Positions 18,041 through 27,049 of a stretch of 64,000 nt of DNA are shown piece after piece. The position numbers and the translations under genes were made by a program. The notes under the pieces are model-generated. The model made no database searches, had not been told where the DNA came from, and worked only from the letters and a program-made list of their open reading frames with translations. The first letter of the stretch is position 1, and the number at the start of each line of letters is the position of its first letter. Origin of the DNA: Paenibacillus sp. 1001270B_150601_E10 (GTDB lineage Bacteria; Bacillota; Bacilli; Paenibacillales; Paenibacillaceae); the NCBI RefSeq assembly GCF_015558675.1, contig NZ_JADMOL010000002.1:620111-684110 (forward strand), given 5' to 3'.

Positions 18041-19663
18041 TCATATGACATAAGCAGATAGTGACTCAAGCAAGCGACGGTATGCCTTATCGAATGCGGC
18101 AGGATCTGTATTCACCTCTTTAAAGCTCATCATGCAAGAGGACAGAATATCGTCTGCAAGCTCAGCGTTATAGGCTTCAAGACTTCGCAACAGCTCATAA
18201 TCCTCTACGCCTGCTCGCATGGCTTCCAATCTCATGCTGAGGAGCGGTCCCTCGGGTCCTGGGTAGACCAAGTGTGTATCCCCAGCCGGCACACGCCGGT
18301 TATGAACTTGAGGGGCAAGCAGCGGATTGGTCAATTCGAAGGGATCTTGGTCCTTAAAATAATAGTTTAAACCCCAATGGAGATACCCATCCAGCTTGTA
18401 CTTGTAATTTCCCCAATGCAGATAGCGTGTCTTAAGGAGCGGGAAGTCGAGGAAGCGATTCAAGTAGTCGCCGCCAGGATTCCAGCACGTATAAAACCAT
18501 AGCGTATCACCAAGCTGACGATAATTCTCATACGCCTCTTGATGAAGCTCATATTCTTTATTGGTAGGCACCCATATATCGACTGCGCCTGCAACACTGG
18601 TATTGATGACTGCATCGATTAGCGGAATATCTGGAAGCCACTTCCGAACGATTCCCGTTAGGATGCGATAATCAGCGGCTGAGGGCTCGATAGGTTCATC
18701 CGCGACGTGCTGCACGAGAAGCGAGAGCCAGCCCTTGCTTGCAAGCCAATCTCGCCAAGCTTTCAAATATTGCGACAAAAAGGCATAGCCTTCTACGGAT
18801 GTAGCTTGAATATCGGCATTCGTGCTTAGAACAAAGGTCGGGTCTTCCCAGTTGATTCGCCTTGCAACATGCCCGCCTTCAATATGCGTAAATCCAAGCT
18901 CCAAAAACATCGTGATGAGGCGTTCGGCCTTTGAAAAATCAAAAGAATATTGGCCGTCTTCATTGGAGACAACGTCGATAAAGGAACTGCCAACCATAAA
19001 ATGCGTCTGCCTGCAGCGTCTCATGGCTTTGCCATACTGCTCCACCATAGACCAAAACTTCTCAGACCAGAGCTCTAGCTGGTGCCTGGATGCGATATTA
19101 TGGATGGAGTACCAGTTGGTGATGCTAAGCCGTCCCTTTTCTGGAATCGCAGCTGAAAACACCTCGATCATAACAGGGAGCTTCCGCGCCATCTTATTGA
19201 CGGTTAATGTGATTTCACCCTGATATCTGCCTGCTGCTGTTTCTTCTGGAATATGCCAGCAAAGATAAAAGGCCGTGGTAGAGGTTTCGACTGTGCAATG
19301 CTCATATACCGGGAGCAATGCGTCATAGACACGGAACGGAGCTTGTCGTGTAACATAGGCTGGTGCCGGCGTACCGACGGGAACCGTTGATACGTCCACA
19401 TCCGTATTTTCATTGACTTGAACGTCTAGAAGCTGGTAAAGAGTGAAATTCGGGCTGATTAGAGAATGCTCATCAGGGTGCTTAGCCAGATGAAATTGCC
19501 ACGACAGTACGGCCTGCTCAGGTATGTCGTTGAAAAGCAGCTGGCAGCCGGCAAAAGAGCCGCGAGGGCTGATAAGCGAGATGTGTTCCTCTTCTGACAA
19601 AGGCTGGGTCACGGACTGATCCGGATAGAGCCATTCATTTGCACTAAAGACTTGCAGCTTCAT
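18041..19663 (-). CDS. DUF4091 domain protein (glycoside hydrolase-like)
   Basis: 540 residues. The start at 19663 follows GAGGTGA; an upstream in-frame ATG at 19711 lacks a site. N-terminal roughly 180 residues are beta-rich; residues about 190-430 resemble a TIM barrel (ITNWYSIHN, LVQHVADEPIEPSA with candidate acidic residues). The C-terminal DUF4091 part contains YLHWGLNYYF, then PGPEGPLLSMRLEAMRAGVEDYELL, highly typical of the family. Members are predicted glycosidases, rarely characterised. No signal peptide. It sits 66 bases downstream of the solute-binding protein gene on the same strand, implying action on an imported sugar. Confidence 0.78.
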   Translation of the reverse strand: MKLQVFSANEWLYPDQSVTQPLSEEEHISLISPRGSFAGCQLLFNDIPEQAVLSWQFHLAKHPDEHSLISPNFTLYQLLDVQVNENTDVDVSTVPVGTPAPAYVTRQAPFRVYDALLPVYEHCTVETSTTAFYLCWHIPEETAAGRYQGEITLTVNKMARKLPVMIEVFSAAIPEKGRLSITNWYSIHNIASRHQLELWSEKFWSMVEQYGKAMRRCRQTHFMVGSSFIDVVSNEDGQYSFDFSKAERLITMFLELGFTHIEGGHVARRINWEDPTFVLSTNADIQATSVEGYAFLSQYLKAWRDWLASKGWLSLLVQHVADEPIEPSAADYRILTGIVRKWLPDIPLIDAVINTSVAGAVDIWVPTNKEYELHQEAYENYRQLGDTLWFYTCWNPGGDYLNRFLDFPLLKTRYLHWGNYKYKLDGYLHWGLNYYFKDQDPFELTNPLLAPQVHNRRVPAGDTHLVYPGPEGPLLSMRLEAMRAGVEDYELLRSLEAYNAELADDILSSCMMSFKEVNTDPAAFDKAYRRLLESLSAYVI

Positions 19664-19729
19664 GATAATCACCTCTTTATCCGTTGGATGTGACGAGCTA
19701 GCTAGGATCAAGCAATGGCAGCGAATCCA

Positions 19730-21112
19730 TTAGTTTTGTTGATTTTTGGCTTCTGTAATCTTAATCTGCGATTCTTCCTTAAGCTCACGCAAGAATGAGG
19801 CAATATCCATGTCCGAAGTGGAGAATTTCAGCATGGAGCCTGCAATATCCACATATTTGTCCCACTGGCTGATCTTAGCCGGAGGAAGAGCAGGCGGAAC
19901 TGCATAGAAGGCGGATACATTTTTATCCATAAACACCTCTACCTCCTCGCCAAAGTGACTAACGACTTCCTCGTTGTTAAACAGCGGTGGAGCATCGCCA
20001 ATCTTAGCAAGTGCCGTTTGATGTTCCGGGGACAAATATGCCATCAGAACCTTGAAGGCGGCATCCTTATGCTCACTGTATTTGTTGATCACAAGCAGGC
20101 TGCTGCCGGCAGGCGGAGCAGATTCATTACCATCTCCCCAGACCGGTAGCGGGGCTGCCTCCATATTCGCTGCAACTTCAGGATCGCCAACTCCCCAGCG
20201 TAAGTATTCGATCCAGGATACGATCATTCCTACGTTTTTCTTTGAAAATTCATAGTCTTTTCGAGCTTCCGGATCTTCGTTGAAAATGCCTGGTATGCTA
20301 TAAATCTTCTTCATGAGCTCCAAGTATCGAGTTACGGCTGGTTCCTTGTCGATCAGCACCTCACCGGTATCTGGATCGGTTAGGTTGACCGCCAGCTGAG
20401 ATAATGGAATGGTTACTTCTCCAGAAGCGAGACCAGGTCCCATCTCAAGCCCGCGATACTGTACGCCGTCACGCTCAGCGGTCATTTGTTTGGCCAGCTC
20501 AACGACTTCGTCCCACGTTAGCTGCTCAGTAGGGTATTCAATGCCGAACTTATCGAACACCTCTTTGTTATACCAAATGCCGTATGGACTATATTGAATA
20601 GGGAAGCCAAGCACACGGCCTTGCCCCGTTTTGTCCAAGGCGCGCATGGAAGCTACAAGAGAGGGATCAAGCGTATTGAGGTCAAATTGATGCTTCCCGA
20701 TCAGTTCATCCAGCGGCTCAATCATATCAAGCTCAAAGAGCGCATCAAGTCCCCAGTTGGCGAAAATAATGTCCGGTACAACCTTCTGGGCATTTAGTTC
20801 CTGCAGCGGCTCCATTTGCGCTTGAGAATCAACCAATTCAATGGTTACATGAGGCAGCAGATCTTCAATCCCGCGGTAACGCTGCTCAAAGGCATCTTTT
20901 CCCCACGGATACAAAATCTTGATCGTAACAGGCTCATCGCTCCCTTCATCGGCTGGTTCCGACGTAGAAGAGTTGGTGTTCGTTTCTGTTGTGCCGCCCG
21001 GTGAGGCATTTGTTGATGAATTCGATGATGAGGATGAGCAGCCAGAGAAGACCGCAGTTAACAGCAGGATGGCGATAAGCAGCATGCTTTGATAGCGTTT
21101 TCGATTTGACAT
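19730..21112 (-). CDS. Extracellular solute-binding lipoprotein (family 1, carbohydrate-type)
   Basis: 460 residues from the ATG at 21112, with GAAAGGGG upstream. The N-terminus has a lipoprotein signal (LLTAVFSGC, lipidated Cys), a Ser/Asn/Thr/Gly-rich linker, then the mature domain beginning VTIKILYPWG. Typical family-1 features include PDIIFANWGLDALFELDMIEPLDE, GFPIQYSPYGIWYNKEVFDKFGIEYP and TWDEVVELAKQM. It should bind an oligosaccharide for an ABC importer. No permease or ATPase gene is next to it, so it must use components encoded elsewhere. A -10-like TATAAT lies at 21173-21178 on the minus strand. Confidence 0.85.
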   Translation of the reverse strand: MSNRKRYQSMLLIAILLLTAVFSGCSSSSSNSSTNASPGGTTETNTNSSTSEPADEGSDEPVTIKILYPWGKDAFEQRYRGIEDLLPHVTIELVDSQAQMEPLQELNAQKVVPDIIFANWGLDALFELDMIEPLDELIGKHQFDLNTLDPSLVASMRALDKTGQGRVLGFPIQYSPYGIWYNKEVFDKFGIEYPTEQLTWDEVVELAKQMTAERDGVQYRGLEMGPGLASGEVTIPLSQLAVNLTDPDTGEVLIDKEPAVTRYLELMKKIYSIPGIFNEDPEARKDYEFSKKNVGMIVSWIEYLRWGVGDPEVAANMEAAPLPVWGDGNESAPPAGSSLLVINKYSEHKDAAFKVLMAYLSPEHQTALAKIGDAPPLFNNEEVVSHFGEEVEVFMDKNVSAFYAVPPALPPAKISQWDKYVDIAGSMLKFSTSDMDIASFLRELKEESQIKITEAKNQQN

Positions 21113-21301
21113 ATCCCTTAGCCCCTTTCTATTTTTGAGCACTGCTTCGATACAGCTAGTCATGACAACTACATTATAGGGAAGGGGGTGTTAATTTAGT
21201 GTTAAGTCGAGTAGCAGCGCTTTAATTCAGTGCAACCATGTGAGTGGTCTTGGTGTTTTATATTAGATAGGGAGTTTTCGAGTACAAGGAGGGGGAGAGA
21301 T

Positions 21302-21760
21302 ATGGAGCGGAGCTATCAGGTTATATATGATGCGAGGTGGAGTCATTTTTTCGTTTATCTGCTGTTTGGCGCATATTATGTTCACCTTTTGACAAGGGTG
21401 TGGCATGAAAAGAATTGGGTGCTAATGTCTCTTGTGATTTTGATTTTCGCAGCAGTTACATTTGAATGTATTAGAGTGGTTGCATACCTAAATCGCACGT
21501 CAAGGAAGCTTGTCTTAGATAAAGATCGACTGCAGCTTGGTACTACAAGCTTCAACCCCGAACAGATACAGAAGATCATGCTGACACACTATTTTCGTGA
21601 ACCCGCGATAGGCATCCTTCCAGTGAACAGAAGGATGGTCCCGCATCGATAAGTGTTTCGATTTTTAGAGCAAGGGAGCCTCCACGCTGATGAGCTTGTG
21701 GCGTGGGCGAAGGAGCAGCGGATCAACGTCGTGTATAAGAATTTCTTTCGATGGTATTAG
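21302..21760 (+). pseudogene. Small membrane protein gene broken by an in-frame TAA
   Basis: The frame starts at an ATG behind AAGGAGGGGGAGA. It codes for two hydrophobic helices (FFVYLLFGAYYVHLL and VLMSLVILIFAAVTF) and a soluble part. It meets TAA at 21650-21652, then continues in the same frame for 35 more sense codons (VFRFLEQGSLHADELVAW...) to TAG at 21758. Composition does not change across the stop, so the original product was about 151 residues with one nonsense change. Either a real inactivation or a sequencing error. The family resembles small PH-like membrane proteins (about 40-residue TM hairpin then beta-rich part), but this is not certain. Confidence 0.65.
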
Positions 21761-21898
21761 TCCTTAAATCCAATGGATGATGGAGCATTTCAGAGTATTT
21801 CCAACAGGAAGCTGAACTTATCTAGGGCCTGGCTTATCAGGTGGCGGTTAATCTTGATATATATGAAACAAGGGCGATATTTTCCGCATCGGTCCGGT

Positions 21899-21926
21899 TT
21901 GGAGTGCATATACATTGTGGTATAAT
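21899..21926 (+). promoter_or_regulatory. Candidate sigma-A promoter upstream of yitT-like gene
   Basis: TTGGAG and TATAAT separated by 16 bases. The -10 is perfect, the -35 partial. The next start signals are at 21980 (short frame) and 22197. Confidence 0.45.
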
Positions 21927-21979
21927 AATGTTAGTTGAGGTTAACCCAAAATACACATGAAGAAAGGATCAGGATACCA

Positions 21980-22045
21980 ATGCGTCCCCGAAGGATGATG
22001 CCCCAAAGGACAATCTGGAAACGTTATGATCTTTCCTACATCTAG
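21980..22045 (+). CDS. Possible 21-residue basic leader peptide
   Basis: ATG with GAAAGGATCAGGA upstream, encoding a peptide rich in Arg and Met (MRPRRMMPQRTIWKR...). It lies in the leader of the YitT-like gene, downstream of a promoter-like sequence. It may be a regulatory leader or chance. The rest of 21761-22196 has no supportable gene. Confidence 0.25.
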   Translation: MRPRRMMPQRTIWKRYDLSYI

Positions 22046-22196
22046 CTCCTCTCGCAGATTTGATTGACGTCTATGGACCGAATCAGACTGACTGCGGAGG
22101 ATGAACAATTTATGATGATTCGAAGGATGAATTCCTCATATTGCACCCTGCACGTCAGTTGCAAACAACAATTGCGAAGGACGAGAGGGTATCAAG

Positions 22197-22856
22197 ATGA
22201 GGAGAAACGAACAATTACGTAAGATAGGTTGGATGTTGTTAGGATCGATTCTGCTTGCCGTAAGTTATTATCACATCAATTTTCAGAATAACTTGGTGGA
22301 AGGCGGATTTGTAGGACTTGCGCTAATCGGAAAATATACGTTGGATTGGTCGCCGGCTCTTACGGTATTAATGCTGGATATTCCGGTGTTTATTGTGGCT
22401 TGGTTTTTGAGCGGTCGTCAGTTTATACTGAATACCGCCATTGCAACGGGAACGTTCTCGCTCACGTATGAGCTATGCGAACGCTTCTCACCGATTGTGC
22501 TTAACTTTGGTTCGAATATGTTTTTGGCTGCGGTGCTTTCAGGTCTTTTGACAGGCCTTGGCGCAGGACTTGTGCTTCGATTTGGCGGAGCAACGGGCGG
22601 CGACGATATTTTAGCCTTGATGCTAAGTCGCGTGTCCAAGTTAAGTGTAGGAACTGTTTTTATTCTATTCGACGTGGCGGTACTATTGCTATCATTATTC
22701 TTCCTGCCACTGATGGATATCTTGTATACGATTCTGGCTGTGAGCATTGCCGGACAAGTGATTACTTGGACGATGCAAGCGGGAACAGCACGCCGTGCGC
22801 ATACAAGCTCGGTGAAGCCAGCCCCTGCGACAGCAGTGCGGCATCAACACGGATAA
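22197..22856 (+). CDS. YitT family membrane protein (DUF161)
   Basis: 219 residues with about five membrane spans, start behind GAGAGGG. Family landmarks: NLVEGGFVGLALIGKY in the first loop (NxxxGGxxGxA pattern), GLTGLGAGLVLRFGGATGGDDILALML, the central conserved segment. Unlike many YitT members it lacks the cytosolic DUF2179 domain after the membrane part, and ends in a short Ala/Pro/His tail. Function unknown; membrane transporter-like. Two terminators follow. Confidence 0.83.
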   Translation: MRRNEQLRKIGWMLLGSILLAVSYYHINFQNNLVEGGFVGLALIGKYTLDWSPALTVLMLDIPVFIVAWFLSGRQFILNTAIATGTFSLTYELCERFSPIVLNFGSNMFLAAVLSGLLTGLGAGLVLRFGGATGGDDILALMLSRVSKLSVGTVFILFDVAVLLLSLFFLPLMDILYTILAVSIAGQVITWTMQAGTARRAHTSSVKPAPATAVRHQHG

Positions 22857-22866
22857 TTGAATATCC

Positions 22867-22905
22867 AAGGAACCGGTGTATCGTGGATACAGGCGGTTCC
22901 TTTTT
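22867..22905 (+). terminator. Intrinsic terminator after yitT-like gene
   Basis: AAGGAACCG pairs perfectly with CGGTTCCTT, with an inner TATC/GATA pair, followed by T5. Confidence 0.82.
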
Positions 22906-22914
22906 CTGTTTGCT

Positions 22915-22947
22915 AGCATGCTGCCTTAAGGGTGGTGTGCTTTTTTT
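22915..22947 (+). terminator. Second, tandem terminator-like hairpin
   Basis: AGCATGCTGCC pairs with GGTGGTGTGCT using four G-T pairs, followed by seven T. It lies ten bases after the first terminator. Confidence 0.5.
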
Positions 22948-23123
22948 AATTGTATTTTCTTCATTTATGGTGAAAGTAGGCGATCATTAAAAGATAGAAT
23001 GCATGTTCGTCCAATGGCTCGCATATGCTGGTACTCAAGGAGAGATCAGCGAATCAGCGCTGAAGAGCAGCAAGAATCGTCATCCTATCTTAACCCATAT
23101 CTGATGATAAGAAGGGGATGCTT

Positions 23124-23954
23124 ATGGAGCCTGTATTAAAAGGAATATTGGATAAGCTCCCGCCATGGAGCTTTCAAGTGTTCGCGATTGTGATTGCTGT
23201 CGGTATCGTTTTTTATTTCGTTAAAACGCTGTATATCAATAAACGCTTCAGTGATATGATTGCCGATGTGTTAAGCAGAGACGATCGGATGAATGGCTAT
23301 CAGGAAAAAATAGACGCTCTTCGCGAGAAGCAGGAGGAGAGCGAGCAAAAGGTGCAGCAGACCCTGTCGGCTATTCGCAACTTCGAATCGTTCCTGAATA
23401 CGTTTAACGACCTGCGTCTCGTTAAAGATCCGTACCTGGTTCTAACAGAATCATCCTTCCTTCTTCAGCGCATGCTCGATATGCTGGCGATTGATATGAA
23501 GCTCAAGCCTGGCGTTCATCATCGATGCGGCATATGGCTCTATGAGGATCAGATGCTGACGCTTCGCTTCTCTTCGGCAGGCTTCCCGAAGCACTATGTA
23601 GGCGAGCGAACGCTGCATGTGGATCGCTCAGTGGCAGGCAGATGCTATCGCAAGCAGGCGATCGTCCAAATTGTAGATGTCACAAAGGATGAGGATTGGG
23701 AGCGAAATGTCGAGTCTAAAAGTCCTTACAAAGCGTTATTGTGCCTTCCGCTTGGAAACTTTGGCGTGCTGACCATTGATGGACTAGAGCCCTTTCATGA
23801 AGCAGGCAGGGCTATCGGAGAGATCTATGCAGGACTTGTCATCAGCGTACTGACGGAGCATACTCGATCATTTGACCGATGGGCAATGCGAGCCGTAGGC
23901 ACAGGGAATATTGTTGAGAACGGCTATACGGATGGGGAAGACGTCGAAGCCTAG
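23124..23954 (+). CDS. Membrane-anchored GAF-like sensory protein
   Basis: 276 residues. ATG 23124 is favoured because AAGGGG lies six bases upstream; the in-frame ATG at 23118 abuts it. One membrane helix (about residues 15-35, FAIVIAVGIVFYFV), a coiled coil (about 50-90, EKIDALREKQEESEQKVQQ), then a roughly 150-residue GAF-like domain (HHRCGIWLYEDQMLTLRFSSAGF, SVAGRCYRKQAIVQIVDV, LCLPLGNFGVLTID). There is no kinase, GGDEF or phosphatase output domain, so it may be a stand-alone ligand sensor or partner of another protein. A TolB-like gene follows after about 70 bases. Confidence 0.65.
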   Translation: MEPVLKGILDKLPPWSFQVFAIVIAVGIVFYFVKTLYINKRFSDMIADVLSRDDRMNGYQEKIDALREKQEESEQKVQQTLSAIRNFESFLNTFNDLRLVKDPYLVLTESSFLLQRMLDMLAIDMKLKPGVHHRCGIWLYEDQMLTLRFSSAGFPKHYVGERTLHVDRSVAGRCYRKQAIVQIVDVTKDEDWERNVESKSPYKALLCLPLGNFGVLTIDGLEPFHEAGRAIGEIYAGLVISVLTEHTRSFDRWAMRAVGTGNIVENGYTDGEDVEA

Positions 23955-24025
23955 TGCATACCGGAGGAATAACCTTTACTAAATAACAAACACTACCTTT
24001 CATACAGGATATGGGAGGTAGTGTT

Positions 24026-25348
24026 ATGTTTTTATACCAGATAGTCGGAAATAGGAAAAAGCTGATACTCACCGTTTTAGTGGGAATAATCCTACTAGGA
24101 GTTTACGGTACAGAAGGGTTAAATGCTGCAGCTAGCCCTGCTGCCTGGGCATCTGCTGGTACACGATCGAATCGAAACGGACAAGAGCCATGGGCTGCTT
24201 TTATACGACAAGGTGAGCTGTGGGTGAAAATAAATGGGCAGGAATCAAGGCTGATTCGAGAAAAATCAGTTGCTCGTCCTCGCTGGTCAGCAGATGGCAC
24301 CATGCTTGCCTACACGCTAAGAGAAAAAGAATGCTGGATTTACCAGCTCAAAAGCAAGCGTGCGTTGAAGCTGTCGGATCAGTCGCAGTCCTATCAATGG
24401 TCGCCTGCTCGAAATGAACTTGCCATACAAGAAGGCAAGCTGCTTAGTGTTTATGATGGCTCGATGATTGAAGATTCAGTGCAATTAAAGCCTGTTATCA
24501 GTGGAGTTGGCAATTACAGCTGGAAGCCGGATGGACGAGGATTTCTAATCTCCACTCAAGCTGAACTGCTGCCTTCCGGATGGACACAGGTCCAATTATA
24601 CGATGTGCCAGCAGATGCCGAGCTCCAACCAAGCAAGGTGAAATTGTTATTTACCCTTCCTGCTCAGGACGAGGAGTTTTTTGCAATTGGCACAAGTCCA
24701 TTCAAATGGTCCTCTAATCAGCAGTGGATCTCATTTGTCGCGACCCCTACAGCGTCATTATCAGCGGACGGGAATACGCTATGCATGCTTTCGCGTGACG
24801 GAAAGCGGTTCTATACGTTTGATTCGATGCTGAACGCGTTCAATTGGTTCAAGTGGGCTCCATCCGCCGAGCGATTGGCTAATATAGCAGGCAGCGGAAG
24901 AATGGCCAACTTAAACAAAAAGCTTGCTATCCATACAGCACCGGTATCTGACAGCAAGGTGCTGACACCGGCAGGCTTTGCGGATCGCGACCTTGCCTGG
25001 ATCGATAACGATCGTCTTGTAGTCGCTAGATCCAAGGAGGAAGCCTGGAATGAGGACGAAGGAAAGCGGCCGATGCCGAAGCTGATGGAACAGGGGATAG
25101 CTGGACAGAACGCGCGGACCTTATCTGATCCGCCGCCGAAATGGGGAGACTTCTTTCCATATGTCAATCCTGATGCCACTAAACTGACTTGGATTCGAAC
25201 GGACCGTAAACGGGCTGACGTATGGATTCGGGAACTTGCAGAAGGACCAGCAAAGGTGTTCATTAAACATATTGATATGCCTGCATCCTACTATGACCGA
25301 TGGGATTGGTCAGATGTGCTGTCGTGGTATCCAGCAGAACATGAATAG
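24026..25348 (+). CDS. TolB-like beta-propeller protein, membrane anchored or secreted
   Basis: 440 residues from the ATG behind GGGAGG. An N-terminal hydrophobic segment (KLILTVLVGIILLGVYG) is a signal anchor. WD40-like/TolB-like blades follow, seen as repeated W-S-x-D-G/W-S-P/W-K-P-D-G motifs (RPRWSADGTMLAYTL, YQWSPARNELAI, YSWKPDGRGFLIST, FKWAPSAERLANI, YVNPDATKLTWI). The protein faces outside. Paenibacillus genomes carry many such propellers of unknown role; nothing here shows partners other than the GAF-like gene upstream. Confidence 0.72.
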   Translation: MFLYQIVGNRKKLILTVLVGIILLGVYGTEGLNAAASPAAWASAGTRSNRNGQEPWAAFIRQGELWVKINGQESRLIREKSVARPRWSADGTMLAYTLREKECWIYQLKSKRALKLSDQSQSYQWSPARNELAIQEGKLLSVYDGSMIEDSVQLKPVISGVGNYSWKPDGRGFLISTQAELLPSGWTQVQLYDVPADAELQPSKVKLLFTLPAQDEEFFAIGTSPFKWSSNQQWISFVATPTASLSADGNTLCMLSRDGKRFYTFDSMLNAFNWFKWAPSAERLANIAGSGRMANLNKKLAIHTAPVSDSKVLTPAGFADRDLAWIDNDRLVVARSKEEAWNEDEGKRPMPKLMEQGIAGQNARTLSDPPPKWGDFFPYVNPDATKLTWIRTDRKRADVWIRELAEGPAKVFIKHIDMPASYYDRWDWSDVLSWYPAEHE

Positions 25349-25575
25349 ATCGCGATTAGGAAAGATTAATTAGAGTCTGTTCTCCCGTTGGAGTCTATTG
25401 GTTGGCTGTGGTAAGATGAGGGTGTTGTATAGTATCCGGAAGGGATACAGGGTGTACTCAGATAGGGGTGAATAGATATGATGGGAGCATGCAGAACAGT
25501 GGGCTTCAAGTTCTATATCTACTACCGTTGATGAGTTATACTTCCAACGATTCTTAAACTTACGGAGGTATAACG

Positions 25576-26850
25576 ATGATGACAGAACAATCACAACGAG
25601 CGATATTAGTAGGTGTAAACCTTAATCAGCAAAGCAATTATGACTTTGACTACTCCATGGTGGAACTCGGTAATCTCGCGGAGGCCTGTGAAGTTGAAGT
25701 GGTGGGTCAAATCACTCAGAATCTCGAAAAGGTCAATCCGTCTCACTATATTGGAACAGGTAAGATTGATGAAGTAAAGGATTTGCTTTCTATGCTGGAT
25801 GGCAATCTGGTTGTATTTAACGATGAGCTGTCTCCTTCGCAAATTCGCAACCTTGAGCGGGATCTGGATTGCAAGGTTATCGACCGGACGCTGCTAATTC
25901 TTGATATCTTCGCAGAACGTGCCAAGACGCGAGAAGCACAGCTTCAGGTTGAGGTTTCGAGGCTTCAATATATGCTGCCAAGATTGGTTGGACTTCGGGA
26001 ATCCTTGGGCCGCCAGACTGGTGGAGTCGGTACGAAGAACAAAGGTGTCGGGGAAACCAAACTTGAGCTTGATCGCAGACGCATCGAAGATAAGATCACA
26101 GCTTTAAGAAGAGAGCTTGATACCCTCGTTGCTCATCGCCAAGTCCAGCGCAAGCAGCGGAAGAAGAATGAGCTTCCCGTCGTATCTCTAGTTGGTTACA
26201 CGAATGCGGGCAAGTCCACCGTCATGAATGCGATGATGAATCGATTCAATCCAGAATCAGGCAAGCAGGTGTTTGAAAAGGATATGCTCTTTGCAACATT
26301 GGATACCTCGGTGCGAGAGGTGCCGCTGCCGGATAACAAAAGCTTTTTATTAACGGATACGGTTGGCTTTGTCAGTAAGCTCCCGCATCACTTGGTTAAG
26401 GCTTTCCGATCCACGCTTGAGGAAGTGGCCGAAGCGGATCTGCTCATTCATGTAGTGGATTACGCCAATGAGAATCGAGAGGAACTCATTCGCATTACGA
26501 ATGAAACCTTGAATGAGATTGGCATTCGCGACATCGAAGTGGTGTTCGTGTACAACAAATCAGATCTGCTCGATATCCAGATTCCGAAGGTAGAAGGCGA
26601 TCATATTTATATGTCCGCTAAGCAAGGCATAGGAATTGATGAACTAGTCAAGATCATTCGCCAGCATATCTTCAAGGATTATGTAAAATGTGAAATGCTG
26701 ATTCCATACGAGATGGGGCAGCTTGTTTCTTATTTGAATGATCATGCTCATGTGATTGGCACCGAGTATGAAGAAGCAGGCACGAAGCTTACGCTGGAGT
26801 TAAAGACTAGCGACTACAATAAATATCAGCAATATGTTGTTCAGGCTTGA
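25576..26850 (+). CDS. hflX: GTPase HflX
   Basis: 424 residues. The N-terminal HflX domain contains SHYIGTGKIDEVK and FNDELSPSQIRNLE, then a helical linker with Gly-rich QTGGVGTKNKGVGETKLE. The G domain has G1 GYTNAGKST, G3 DTVGFVSKLP and G4 NKSD. HflX splits stalled or hibernating 70S ribosomes with GTP. The start has GGAGG before a double ATG (25576 or 25579). It is ended by a strong terminator and appears to be transcribed alone. Confidence 0.93.
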   Translation: MMTEQSQRAILVGVNLNQQSNYDFDYSMVELGNLAEACEVEVVGQITQNLEKVNPSHYIGTGKIDEVKDLLSMLDGNLVVFNDELSPSQIRNLERDLDCKVIDRTLLILDIFAERAKTREAQLQVEVSRLQYMLPRLVGLRESLGRQTGGVGTKNKGVGETKLELDRRRIEDKITALRRELDTLVAHRQVQRKQRKKNELPVVSLVGYTNAGKSTVMNAMMNRFNPESGKQVFEKDMLFATLDTSVREVPLPDNKSFLLTDTVGFVSKLPHHLVKAFRSTLEEVAEADLLIHVVDYANENREELIRITNETLNEIGIRDIEVVFVYNKSDLLDIQIPKVEGDHIYMSAKQGIGIDELVKIIRQHIFKDYVKCEMLIPYEMGQLVSYLNDHAHVIGTEYEEAGTKLTLELKTSDYNKYQQYVVQA

Positions 26851-26862
26851 ATGAAATGAAGA

Positions 26863-26902
26863 ACAGCCACTATCGATGGTCGGTAGTGGCTGTCGTTTTT
26901 TT
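26863..26902 (+). terminator. Intrinsic terminator of hflX
   Basis: ACAGCCACTA and TAGTGGCTGT pair perfectly (10 pairs), followed by CG and a run of T. Confidence 0.87.
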
Positions 26903-27049
26903 AAGGGCTAAAGACAGGTTTATAATTAAAGTGTTCAAGAAAAGAAGGAGTCGACATATTGAAACAGATTTGAAAGTCGAAATCTGCGTATAATAACATT
27001 AGCGAATTTATTGATAAGAAAATGAACGTGCAAGAGAGGTGTTCTAAAG

